A stretch of DNA of 50,992 nucleotides, taken from NCBI GenBank assembly GCA_947166165.1, contig CAMVDK010000001.1:1-50992 (forward strand), read 5' to 3'. A program made the position numbers and the translations under genes. The DNA comes from an uncultured Porphyromonadaceae bacterium. Its GTDB lineage: Bacteria; Bacteroidota; Bacteroidia; Bacteroidales; Muribaculaceae. The notes under the pieces are model-generated. The model searched no databases. It saw only the letters and a list, made by a program, of their open reading frames with translations, and was not told the origin of the DNA. Below are positions 26,587 to 34,777 of the stretch, piece by piece (the first letter of the stretch is position 1; every line of letters starts with the position of its first letter).

Positions 26587-29007
26587 TCAGTCTTTTTCGA
26601 TGTAAAGGAACACGGTGTCGCCAATCTGGAAGGAGTCGCCGTTGGCGAGCACATGCTCGCCATTAACTGGCAGCTCGTTGCGCTGGTTGAACATCACGCC
26701 GGTGGCCAGCGGCTTGATTATGGGCAACTTGCGCGTCTGCTCGATGTAGAGCTGCGCGTGCTCCTTGGCCACCTTGTTGCTCACCTCCCAGTTCATCTGG
26801 ATTTCGCAGTCGCCAATCATGCCTATGGTCACCATGCGTCCGCCACCGGTGGCGTTCATCCACTTGTGAATGGGAATCTCGGTGCCCTGCTTGGAGCCGT
26901 TCTGGATGACGAGGAAGTAGCGCTCGGCCATCATGCGCACGGTGGCAATCGAGGCTCCGAGCCCGCCGCCGTAGATGATGAAGTTGAGCAGCATGGTCAT
27001 CCAGGGGCTCTGCGAGCTGGAGAATCCCGAGAACATGAGCACGATGAATCCGATCACGGCTGCAGCGAGTCCGCCGAGCAGCGCGCTCTTCAGAGGGATG
27101 GAGCTGCCTATGCACAGGCTGAGCGAGAAGCACACCGAGAAGAGCAGGTAGGCGGGCAGCGAGCAGTACCAGGGAATCACGGTGCCGTTGAGCGCGCCCA
27201 CCCACAGGCTGAACAGCCATCCGCCCAGGGCGAAGGCCGCCATGCCTATCAGCGCCGAGAGCAGCGACAGGCCCACGATTTTGAGCACAATCAGGGCGTT
27301 CTTCTGCCGGTACTCGTCGTTGTAGCGGAAGATGAACGAGAGGAAAAATCCCAGCAGCAGTCCTATGGCCAGAAACGCGGCCACCTTGGTGACGCACTCG
27401 TTCCACACGGGGCTGGAGCCGTCGAGGGCGGCGCCCACAATCCGCTTGGCCATCGGCGCGAACAGGTTGCCGCGGCCAATGAGCTCGTACACCACCCAGC
27501 TCACCAGCGCCGCCACGATGCCGGCCAGCGTCTGGCTCACGTCGCGCATCGACTCGCGGGTGAACATCAAGTTCCAGTCCACGTGGGGTTGGATGCCGGT
27601 TTTGCAGCTCTGCCCGTAGTCGGTGCAGTGGAAGCCGTTCTGCTGCCAGCAGTGGATGTGCATCAGGTGGTTGCACTTCTGCACCACCTTCTGTCCGGGC
27701 AGGATGTCTTGCGCGCAGTAGCGGCATATGATGCGGTTCACGCCCGGCTTGGGCACGTAGGGTTTGTAGTATTTCACGGCAAACGACTTCTGCTTGACGA
27801 GCGGAATGATGATTTTGGCCACGATGAAGAAGAAGGCGAAGGTGAGCAGGGCCACGAGCAGGGCCATGAGGTATTTCATCACGGTGCTGCCGCCGTCGTT
27901 GTCTTCGGGCGGGAAGGGGTTCTCGCTGGTGCCGATGGTCATCTCGCCGCTGCCGATGTCGTTGCCCTCCCACGAGGCCAGGTAGCGCACAGTGTTGCCG
28001 TTGTACACCTTGTTGGCCTGCACGGCGTAGATGATGTCGTAGTCGTAGGCGGCGTCGTCGACCGTCTGCTGGAAGTCGGCCATGGCCTGGTTCATGTCGG
28101 TGGTGGAGAAGAACTTGCCCACGCGGCGCTCGTCCACCACCTGCCCGTCGGAGTCCTTGGGTTTTGACACAAACACGAGCGACTCGCGCATCATGTCGTT
28201 CACCTCGCCGGTGTTGTAGAGGAAGGCGTAGACTCTGGGCGCGGCGGCCGAGAACTTGTAGTCGCGGATTTTCAGGAAGTCGGCGTAGTCCTCAAGCACG
28301 GGATACTGGCTTCCGTTGGCAATCACGAAGAGGAAGTTTTTGCCCGGGTTCTTGGCGGCACGGTCGGCAATGGCGGCGTTCTTGGTGTAGCCGCTCTCGA
28401 GCTTGAGGCTGTCGCTGAGGGTGGCCGTCTCGAATTCGAGCAGCTTGGCCAGCATGCCGCTGTAGAAGTAGTTCTCGCTGCTGGGCTTGTTGAGCTTTTC
28501 CTTGAAGGCCGGCAGTGTGGCCTTGGTCACCACTTCGCTGGAAGTGACGGCGTCGCCGTAGAAGGCCAGGTACACACATCCCTCGGGGGCCGAATTCACG
28601 AGTTCCTCGATGGCGGTGTAGATTTTATCCTTGTCGGGGATGTTGAGGTCGACCAGCACCAGGAAGGTGTAGTCTTCGCCGATGCGCTGTCCGCCGCCCT
28701 TTCCCACCGCCTTGACGGTGATGTTTTTGGAGTCGATGCGGTGCTCAAAGTCGTTGATGTCGACCGCGTCTTCGAAGAGGTAGAGCTTGTCGCGCAGCTC
28801 GTTGGGCGCGATGCCGCGAATGGGGTTGCCGCTGGCGTCGAGCAGCTTCACGTGCAGGGCGATGCTGTCGGGCTTCTGCGCGGCAGCAATGGTGGTTTTG
28901 CCGCAGAACTGGATTTGTTTCACTTGCTGCGCCTGCAGGGGCAGCGCCAGGCACAGCAGCAGCCATGCCGCCAGGCAGAGGCGCATCATCTTTTTCGTCT
29001 TGTCCAT
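26587..29007 (-). CDS. vWA-like / RING-H2-like / FHA polytopic membrane protein (candidate E3)
   Basis: 806 residues. Order: signal peptide (about 10-26); a vWA-like region facing the periplasm (LVLVDLNIPDKDK near 120, so the metal-site motif is not canonical); membrane helix 1 (about 375-403); a cytosolic Cys/His cluster C428-C431-C445-H447-H450-C453-C461-C468; about six further helices; and an FHA-like domain (about 720-806: KEHAQLYI, VNGEHVLANGDSFQIGDTVF). Through C453 the cluster matches RING-H2 spacing (C-x2-C-x13-C-x-H-x2-H-x2-C); the last pair is C-x6-C instead of C-x2-C. Its first 22 bases overlap the JAB gene, and the E1 gene follows after 6. I infer an E3-like scaffold that may also read phosphorylation; no close family name is recognised. 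Confidence 0.75.
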   Translation of the reverse strand: MDKTKKMMRLCLAAWLLLCLALPLQAQQVKQIQFCGKTTIAAAQKPDSIALHVKLLDASGNPIRGIAPNELRDKLYLFEDAVDINDFEHRIDSKNITVKAVGKGGGQRIGEDYTFLVLVDLNIPDKDKIYTAIEELVNSAPEGCVYLAFYGDAVTSSEVVTKATLPAFKEKLNKPSSENYFYSGMLAKLLEFETATLSDSLKLESGYTKNAAIADRAAKNPGKNFLFVIANGSQYPVLEDYADFLKIRDYKFSAAAPRVYAFLYNTGEVNDMMRESLVFVSKPKDSDGQVVDERRVGKFFSTTDMNQAMADFQQTVDDAAYDYDIIYAVQANKVYNGNTVRYLASWEGNDIGSGEMTIGTSENPFPPEDNDGGSTVMKYLMALLVALLTFAFFFIVAKIIIPLVKQKSFAVKYYKPYVPKPGVNRIICRYCAQDILPGQKVVQKCNHLMHIHCWQQNGFHCTDYGQSCKTGIQPHVDWNLMFTRESMRDVSQTLAGIVAALVSWVVYELIGRGNLFAPMAKRIVGAALDGSSPVWNECVTKVAAFLAIGLLLGFFLSFIFRYNDEYRQKNALIVLKIVGLSLLSALIGMAAFALGGWLFSLWVGALNGTVIPWYCSLPAYLLFSVCFSLSLCIGSSIPLKSALLGGLAAAVIGFIVLMFSGFSSSQSPWMTMLLNFIIYGGGLGASIATVRMMAERYFLVIQNGSKQGTEIPIHKWMNATGGGRMVTIGMIGDCEIQMNWEVSNKVAKEHAQLYIEQTRKLPIIKPLATGVMFNQRNELPVNGEHVLANGDSFQIGDTVFLYIEKD

Positions 29008-31259
29008 ATCTTTAAGTCTTCTAATTTGTTTACACCATAATAGTTCTCGTCGCTGCACAGTTCTCCGCCGTGCACCGGAATGGCGGTGAGCTCGTCGGTG
29101 CTGGTGGAGTAGAAGAGCACGAAGTGCAGCTTGGCCAGCTCGTCGGCCACGGTGCGCCGGATGGAGGGCAGGCTGCGGTGGCTGTCCACCACCAGGCATC
29201 CCACGAGTTCCTTTCCGGCCAGGGTGCGCTCGCTGGTCACGCGGTCGGCCACATATTCGGCCAGGTCGCCCTTGGTGCGCGTGTATCCCTGCACGTAACC
29301 CACCAGTCCGGTGGTGGGCGCGGCGGTGAGCTGCGTGATGTCGATCACCGTGCCGTTGCTCAGTTCCACACCGCGGCACTCGTCGCGGCGCGAGTGGCAG
29401 CCCGTGAGTGCGTTGAAGTAGTCCTGCGGGTTGAAGGCGCTGCGCTCGCTGGCAATGGCCCACTGGTAGAGCTCCTCGAGCGAGTACATGCGCTGCAGGT
29501 CGCCCTGAGCGGTGACCGTGCCGTCGCGCTTGAAGGTGAAGATGCCCGTGGTCTGGTCGGGCGTGAGGATGTCGACCACCATGGCGGTGAGGAAATAGGG
29601 CTGTGTGGGGTGCTTGAGCTGGTTGTGCACGTTGTTGTCGCTGCTGGAGAAGAACACGCCCAGGCCCGGGTGTGAGTGCACCCAGCAGGTGAGGTCGTAC
29701 TGCAGCCCGCTCTCGCGGCGCAGACGGCGCAGCTTCTCGTTGACGCTGAGCTTGATTTTCCCGCCGAAGTTCAGCTCATATTCGGCAAAGACGGCATCGT
29801 CGCCGGGCATGACCACCTGCTCGAGGGTGACGTCGAACTTGTCGCTCTGTCCGTCGAGCACCCATCGTCCGAGCACCATGCAGCCGTCTTCCTTGGGGTT
29901 GGCGGGGTTGCGGAGGTCTTCGGCATACATGTTGTAGATTTCCTTGACGCAGGTGTTCTTGATGTAGATGCGGCGCACGGCCGAGTCGGGACACATGTCG
30001 GCGGTCTCGATGCAGAGGTAGCTGTCGTTGCCCTCCACGTCGCTGATGTCCTGCCGCTTGAGCACCGAGGTGGTGCGTCGGCGCACCACGATGCCGTCGG
30101 CGCCACCGCCTGCTGTCTGTCGGCCGGTTGCGGCCGGCGCCGTGGGGCCGCCCGTGGCGGGAGCCGATGTGGGCGTGGCGGGCCGGCGGTTGCGCCCCTG
30201 GCCCTTGTTGCGGTAGATCCAGTAGGCCCCGCCGGCCAGCAGGGCCAGCACGGCGAGCATGGCGAGCAGCGCGGGCCAGTTGCTCCCCTTTGTGGGTGGT
30301 TCGACGGGCTTGTATTCCACATTGGCCATCTGGCTGAGCTTCTGCAGTTGGTCGTTGCGCCGGTCGAGGTGTGGTATGACCAGGTTGCGCAGTTCGTCGC
30401 GCGTCGCGCTCATGTCGGCGATGTCGCCTTTGCTGTACCGGCCCAGGAAGTCGTCGATCATCTGGTCGCATCCGTCGCTTTGCTTCTGGAGCGTTTCGCG
30501 TTCCTGCTCGATGTAGGCTTTGATATTGTTGGCCAGCACGTATTGCTGCTTCTGGCCGTCGCTCATGCCGGCGAATTCGCCCACAAGGCGGTCGATGTAG
30601 GCCTGCTGCTCGGCGATGTCGTCGGCGTTGTAGAAGGGCAGGGTGGCGAGGTGGGTGGCGAAGTCGGACTTGATTTGCTCAAGCGGGATGGACTCGCGCA
30701 TGGGTTGATTGTCGGTGACAGTCGGTGTTTCTCTGGTATTCTCCCGCTCGCGCTTGTCGTTGTCTTTGCGCTTGCTGTTGTCGGCCACGGCGGGTTTCTC
30801 GGGCTCGGATGGCTTTTCGGTTTTGTTTGTGGTGACAGGGTTGACGACAACCGGCTCGGTGGGCGGGGTGGGTTCGGGTGTCTTCGTTTGTGGCGGAGGT
30901 GCCGGTGTACCCTTCAACCGCGAGGCGAGTTCTGAGGCTTTTTTATCACGGATGCCGCTGTTGTACAGAAGCCTGATGTTGTCATCATCGCCTTTGAAAC
31001 TGAATCGGATTTCTCTTGCAGTGGCGAAGCTTTTCTCCGAGTTTTTACTGATGCTTGCCACATGCTTGCCGTTTCTGTAAACGTTGATGACATCGGCGGT
31101 GGTGTTCTTGACCGTAAAGTTCTTGAAGTCTCTTCCTGTTGGCGTCAACTCGGCGTAGAGATCGACGCCGCTGGCTCGAGAGATGAGTTGCCTGTCGGCG
31201 GCGTGGCCCGCTATGGATAAACACAGGAGCAGAAGGCTTAAAAGGATATATCTATTCAT
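28986..31259 (-). CDS. Membrane-anchored JAB/JAMM metalloprotease
   Basis: 757 residues. A signal peptide (LLSLLLLCLSIAGHA) is followed by a periplasmic part with a small beta domain, a Pro/Thr/Glu-rich linker and helices, one membrane helix (about 323-345, LLAMLAVLALLAGGAYWIY), a Pro/Ala linker and a cytosolic JAB domain (about 440-600). The JAMM zinc motif is exact: H528-S-H530-P and D541, with S538-S540 before the Asp. A C-terminal region (about 640-757) has no clear assignment. JAMM proteins cut isopeptide or peptide bonds after ubiquitin-like C-termini. Here it would free Ubl from targets near the membrane or process the Ubl precursor. Confidence 0.88.
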   Translation of the reverse strand: MNRYILLSLLLLCLSIAGHAADRQLISRASGVDLYAELTPTGRDFKNFTVKNTTADVINVYRNGKHVASISKNSEKSFATAREIRFSFKGDDDNIRLLYNSGIRDKKASELASRLKGTPAPPPQTKTPEPTPPTEPVVVNPVTTNKTEKPSEPEKPAVADNSKRKDNDKRERENTRETPTVTDNQPMRESIPLEQIKSDFATHLATLPFYNADDIAEQQAYIDRLVGEFAGMSDGQKQQYVLANNIKAYIEQERETLQKQSDGCDQMIDDFLGRYSKGDIADMSATRDELRNLVIPHLDRRNDQLQKLSQMANVEYKPVEPPTKGSNWPALLAMLAVLALLAGGAYWIYRNKGQGRNRRPATPTSAPATGGPTAPAATGRQTAGGGADGIVVRRRTTSVLKRQDISDVEGNDSYLCIETADMCPDSAVRRIYIKNTCVKEIYNMYAEDLRNPANPKEDGCMVLGRWVLDGQSDKFDVTLEQVVMPGDDAVFAEYELNFGGKIKLSVNEKLRRLRRESGLQYDLTCWVHSHPGLGVFFSSSDNNVHNQLKHPTQPYFLTAMVVDILTPDQTTGIFTFKRDGTVTAQGDLQRMYSLEELYQWAIASERSAFNPQDYFNALTGCHSRRDECRGVELSNGTVIDITQLTAAPTTGLVGYVQGYTRTKGDLAEYVADRVTSERTLAGKELVGCLVVDSHRSLPSIRRTVADELAKLHFVLFYSTSTDELTAIPVHGGELCSDENYYGVNKLEDLKIWTRRKR

Positions 31260-31302
31260 AAGATTGAGATTATCGAAGTGAGGGGTGGTTGGTTTGTTGC
31301 TG

Positions 31303-32712
31303 TCAGATGGAGATGGTGCCGTCTTTGTCGCGGTTCTTCTTGATTCGCGCTCCTTGAGCGGCCCGCCGCGCTTTGTCCTGCAGCGACTCGTTGGCTCGGT
31401 TGGCCTTTCGCTGTGCAGCAGTCTCGGCTGTCGTTTCGGGCGTTTCGGGCGTGTCGGCGTGGCCGGTCGCGGGTTCGGCGGGCTGGTCGTTGCCGCGTCC
31501 GCGCCTGAAGGCGTTTCGCGCGGCTTGTCCGGCCTGGTCCATTTTGCCACGCACGGCGTTTTCGGCCGCTCGCTCGGCTTGGTGCACTTTCCGGTCTACG
31601 GCACGCCGTGCGGCGTGGGTCACCTTGTTCTCGGCCTGCTGCATGGCGCGGTCCTGCAGTTCCTGCATCGAGCGGGCCTGTGCGCGGTTGCGCAGGCTCT
31701 GCATCACCTGGTTGCCCACGAAGAGCAGCACGGCCAGCAGTCCGCCCAGGCCGAACATCCACCAGGTCTTCTTCTTTTCGTCCTCCAGGCGTTTTTGGTC
31801 GTCTTCGTGCTGTTTTTGGGCTTGAGCTTCAGCCTCGGCCTTGTCGGCGGCCAATTTGAGGGCTGCGGCATTCTTCTTGGCGTTGACCTGGCTCTCGATC
31901 TGGTTGATTTTCTCCAACTGCTCGGGCGTGGCGTAGGGTTTTGCGCCGGCGAGTTCGACAAAGAGTTTCGATGCTTCGTCGTTGAGCTGGTCGCCGGAGA
32001 GCGACAGGCAGGCTTCCATTTTGGCAATCAGGCTTTGGACATCGACACCAGCGTTGCCGTTGTCGCCCGGCAGGGGTACGCCTTCTCCTCCCTCAACGAC
32101 GCGCTCTTCGACCACCTCTTCGGTGGTCGAAGTGCCGCTGCCTTTGGCGTTGGCCTGCGCATTGCCGGTTTGATTGTCGGTGCGCTTGGCCTTGGGCTGT
32201 GGAGCAGGCGGCGTGAGGTCGATGGTGAGCGGCTGCGAGAACTTGGCGATGATTTTGTGCTTGTGGGAACCCTTGTTGTGCACCAAGAAGACGGGCAGGC
32301 TCACGCTGGGGTTCTCGTTGCCAGCCAGGGAAAATGTCATGGTGTTGTATTGCCAGATTTCGCAATAGCCGTCGGTGGCACTTGTCACCGTGGCGTTGTT
32401 GGAGGAGAAAGTCTCGAGGTCGTGGCCGTTCCAGTCGATTTTTTCATCCTTGCTGAGTTTCTGCGAAGTGAAGAAAGCGAGTCCGAGTTCCTTCTCAGCT
32501 ATTTTTGCATGGCTGTGTCCCCTGCTTTTGATGTAGGGGTTGCGGGTGAATTGCACCATCATCTCCTGCCCCGAGCGCTCGACTGTGTAGTAGACCTCCA
32601 CCTGGTCGCCGTCGGTGGTGACGAGAGTCTCTTTTTTTTCGGGAGTCTGGGTGGCCAGCGCCAGGGCGGCCCACAGCACGGCAAGCCCGATGACTGAGAT
32701 GCGTTTCATCAT
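31303..32712 (-). CDS. Exported single-helix membrane protein with coiled-coil cytosolic tail
   Basis: 469 residues, family not recognised. Signal peptide (VIGLAVLWAALALA), a periplasmic domain of about 150 residues, a disordered Ser/Thr/Gly linker, a charged coiled coil (AEAEAQAQKQHEDDQKRLEDEKKK), a membrane helix (WWMFGLGGLLAVLLFVGNQV, about residue 320-340) and a basic, Gln/Ala-rich helical cytosolic tail. The layout mirrors the JAB protein: periplasmic sensor-like part, one helix, cytosolic part. The ATG overlaps the upstream stop (ATGA), so translation is coupled to the 426-residue protein. Possibly part of the envelope complex. Confidence 0.7.
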   Translation of the reverse strand: MMKRISVIGLAVLWAALALATQTPEKKETLVTTDGDQVEVYYTVERSGQEMMVQFTRNPYIKSRGHSHAKIAEKELGLAFFTSQKLSKDEKIDWNGHDLETFSSNNATVTSATDGYCEIWQYNTMTFSLAGNENPSVSLPVFLVHNKGSHKHKIIAKFSQPLTIDLTPPAPQPKAKRTDNQTGNAQANAKGSGTSTTEEVVEERVVEGGEGVPLPGDNGNAGVDVQSLIAKMEACLSLSGDQLNDEASKLFVELAGAKPYATPEQLEKINQIESQVNAKKNAAALKLAADKAEAEAQAQKQHEDDQKRLEDEKKKTWWMFGLGGLLAVLLFVGNQVMQSLRNRAQARSMQELQDRAMQQAENKVTHAARRAVDRKVHQAERAAENAVRGKMDQAGQAARNAFRRGRGNDQPAEPATGHADTPETPETTAETAAQRKANRANESLQDKARRAAQGARIKKNRDKDGTISI

Positions 32713-33989
32713 TTGATGCTGTTGTAATATTTCATGAATGTCTTCCCTGCCTTGCCGTGAGCCTTGGCGCATTCAAGCAGTTTGTTGGCTTCGGCTTTCG
32801 CTTGCTTGCCCTTCATGGCCAGGCTGGCGATTTTCTGGTTGAATTGGGCCTGCGAGTAGTTGCAGTAGCTGCATGGCTTGTGGCCGCCCACGATGGTGTT
32901 GTAATACTCTTGCGCTTTTTGCACGTTGTCTTTGTGATGCTTGGCACATTTCAGCATTTCGGTCGCTTGGTTCTTTTGTGCTCGGGTGGCGCTGCCGGAG
33001 TTGGAGACTTTCGTGGCCAGGCTTTGCAGGTCTCTGACCGCGTGTCCGCAATACTTGCAATTGTGCTTCTGCTCAGGCTTTGGCGGCTTTATTCGGCATT
33101 TTTTGCAAGTGTAGTGGAGGTCGTCGCCGTTGACAAGGTCGATCGAGGTGCCGATGCGCTGGATCAGGTCGTTGGCGGCGGTCCATCGCTTGGTCTGCGG
33201 GGCGTAGCGGTTCCTGAGCGTTTCGGCGCGGCTTTTCAGGATGGTGAGCTGCGAGATGACGCCCGCTTTCTGGTTCTCAAGCGATGGGGAGTGATTCTTG
33301 CCCACGCAGAACATGGGCTTCTGCGGGTCGATGCCCAAGCCGGCGAATTGGCTCTCGATGTCCTGCAGCTCGGTGTCGGGCTGGGCGGAGCCTTCGACGG
33401 TGATTTTGAAGTCGTTGGCGGCCCAGTGGCTGATTTTCACCTCTTTCTCGCTGCTCTTGTCGCTGAGGTAGGCGGGCAGATGGAAATTGCAGGAAGTGCC
33501 ATATGGCACGGCGATGCGCGCGAATTGCAGCGACTCTTTGCTGCGAACCACGGCCACCTCGCTATTGAAGGCCTTGCTCTTGCTGTTTGCCGCAGAGGCC
33601 ACAAACCAGGCGTAGTCTAGTGGTTCGCGCTCTTCTTTCTTCTTTTTGGTGAAGCGCTTGACGATGTCGGCTTTTTCGTTGTCGAACTTGATTTTGGGGT
33701 TCTTGAATTTTTTCACCTTGTCGATGTAGTCGAAACTGTCGTTGAAGACGACTAGGGTGAAATAGTCGGGGCTTTGGTTGTTCATGACCAGCGAGAGCAT
33801 GAGTCCTCCGCCGTCGCCGTCGTCATAAGGCTCGCCCTGAATCACGAGTTCAAAATCTTTGCAATCGAACGTGTGCGAGAGCTTGTTGTCGCTCAGGGTT
33901 GTGGAGTAGGAGCCTTGCGCGCTGGCCAGTGGGGCCATCGAGCACAGGCACAGCAGTGCCGCTATGGAGTGGGTGCAGATTGGTTTCAT
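32709..33989 (-). CDS. Exported protein with zinc-ribbon-like Cys clusters
   Basis: 426 residues, not recognised. A signal peptide (HSIAALLCLCSMAPLASA) is followed by a beta-rich domain (about 25-200) similar in size to the periplasmic part of the next protein. The C-terminal third holds Cys/His groups: CKKC, CKYCGH, LKCAKHHK, CSYC and LECAKAHGK, within helices. Pairs of CxxC suggest a zinc-ribbon or rubredoxin-like site, unusual for a protein sent to the oxidising periplasm. ATGA overlaps join it to the E2 gene upstream and the 469-residue gene downstream, so all three are translated together. Confidence 0.68.
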   Translation of the reverse strand: MKPICTHSIAALLCLCSMAPLASAQGSYSTTLSDNKLSHTFDCKDFELVIQGEPYDDGDGGGLMLSLVMNNQSPDYFTLVVFNDSFDYIDKVKKFKNPKIKFDNEKADIVKRFTKKKKEEREPLDYAWFVASAANSKSKAFNSEVAVVRSKESLQFARIAVPYGTSCNFHLPAYLSDKSSEKEVKISHWAANDFKITVEGSAQPDTELQDIESQFAGLGIDPQKPMFCVGKNHSPSLENQKAGVISQLTILKSRAETLRNRYAPQTKRWTAANDLIQRIGTSIDLVNGDDLHYTCKKCRIKPPKPEQKHNCKYCGHAVRDLQSLATKVSNSGSATRAQKNQATEMLKCAKHHKDNVQKAQEYYNTIVGGHKPCSYCNYSQAQFNQKIASLAMKGKQAKAEANKLLECAKAHGKAGKTFMKYYNSIK

Positions 33990-34654
33990 ATCGTGAAGGT
34001 TTTTTTGTTGGGTTTGTCGGGTGTGGGGTCGGTGGGTGCTGAGGGTGGCGCGGGCGGCTGCTGCGCGGGCTGGTCGTCGTCGGCGTCCTTCTGCGCGAAG
34101 CGCACCCATCCGTTGGGCTCGGCCTCGTCGCGCACCCACTCGGCCACACCCTGGTCTTCGGGATAGGGGTAGGTGTTCTGCGCGTGGTAGAGTTTGTACT
34201 TGAGATACATCTCCACGCGTAGCACGAGGTCGCGCAGCGAGGCGAGTACGCCCATCTCCTTGATGGTGAGGCACACGTGGCCCTTGAAACTACCCGACGA
34301 ACGGATGTTGGGGTGCCAGATGTCGCTGATGAAGGTGAAGATGGGGTTGCCGTCGGCCGAGGGATAGTTGTTGGGCAGCACGATGCTCATCTTGTGCAGG
34401 TCGCCGAAGATGGGCTTTCGCGGTGCTGGGCCGTCGGCCACGCCCACAATGGAGCGCACGCGGTAGCGTATTTCGTATTCGGTGGGCAGGCCCACCACGT
34501 TCTTGCGCCGCACGATGTAGCTGATGCTCGGCTGGCGCGGGTTGGCGGCGCGGCGCTTTGTGCACAGCTCGTCGAGGGCGAACCATTCTTGCCACAGGCG
34601 CATGTCGCGGCCCGAGAGCTCTTTCTGGTTGAAACGCTTGAGTGCTTCGTTCAT
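33986..34654 (-). CDS. E2-like ubiquitin-conjugating enzyme (UBC fold)
   Basis: 222 residues. The core (about 15-165) carries the E2 signature: VLPNNYP (92-98), FTFISDIWHPNI with HPN at 114-116, and catalytic-type Cys128 in GHVCLTI, followed by the C-terminal helices including AEWV. The HPN-to-Cys spacing is about four residues longer than in standard E2s. A Pro/Asp-rich tail (about 190-222) is probably disordered. It would receive Ubl from the E1 and pass it to targets or to the RING-like protein. Its stop overlaps the next start (ATGA). The Ubl gene lies 123 bases upstream. Confidence 0.92.
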   Translation of the reverse strand: MNEALKRFNQKELSGRDMRLWQEWFALDELCTKRRAANPRQPSISYIVRRKNVVGLPTEYEIRYRVRSIVGVADGPAPRKPIFGDLHKMSIVLPNNYPSADGNPIFTFISDIWHPNIRSSGSFKGHVCLTIKEMGVLASLRDLVLRVEMYLKYKLYHAQNTYPYPEDQGVAEWVRDEAEPNGWVRFAQKDADDDQPAQQPPAPPSAPTDPTPDKPNKKTFTI

Positions 34655-34730
34655 ATTGTCAGGATGGGGTGTTTGTTGTCGAATAGGTGGTTTGACAAGG
34701 TGGTGCGGAGGGGGCGTGCGCCGTGGGTCG

Positions 34731-34753
34731 GCTCCCGCCGGCGTGGCGGGAGC
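34731..34753. other. Perfect hairpin between the Ubl and E2 genes
   Basis: GCTCCCGCC and GGCGGGAGC form a 9-bp GC-only stem with a 5-base loop in the 123-base gap. No T-run follows on the minus strand, so it is unlikely to be a full intrinsic terminator; mRNA processing or partial attenuation between Ubl and E2 is possible. Confidence 0.6.
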
Positions 34754-34777
34754 GCACCCGGGGCGGCTCGTGGCGCG

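Noticed and set aside
25474..28167. 897-codon open frame on the plus strand, antisense to the E1 and RING/FHA genes
   Set aside because: Its product is rich in His, Val and Ala with no domain pattern. It is the reverse-strand shadow of GC-rich genes with clear domains; the same holds for 32-1819, 21195-22847 and 31285-32697 on the plus strand.
26587..33989. Assignment of the unfamiliar membrane proteins to TssN, TssO, TssP, TssQ or TssR
   Set aside because: I cannot recognise the sequence features of these families by eye, and the layout does not decide it.
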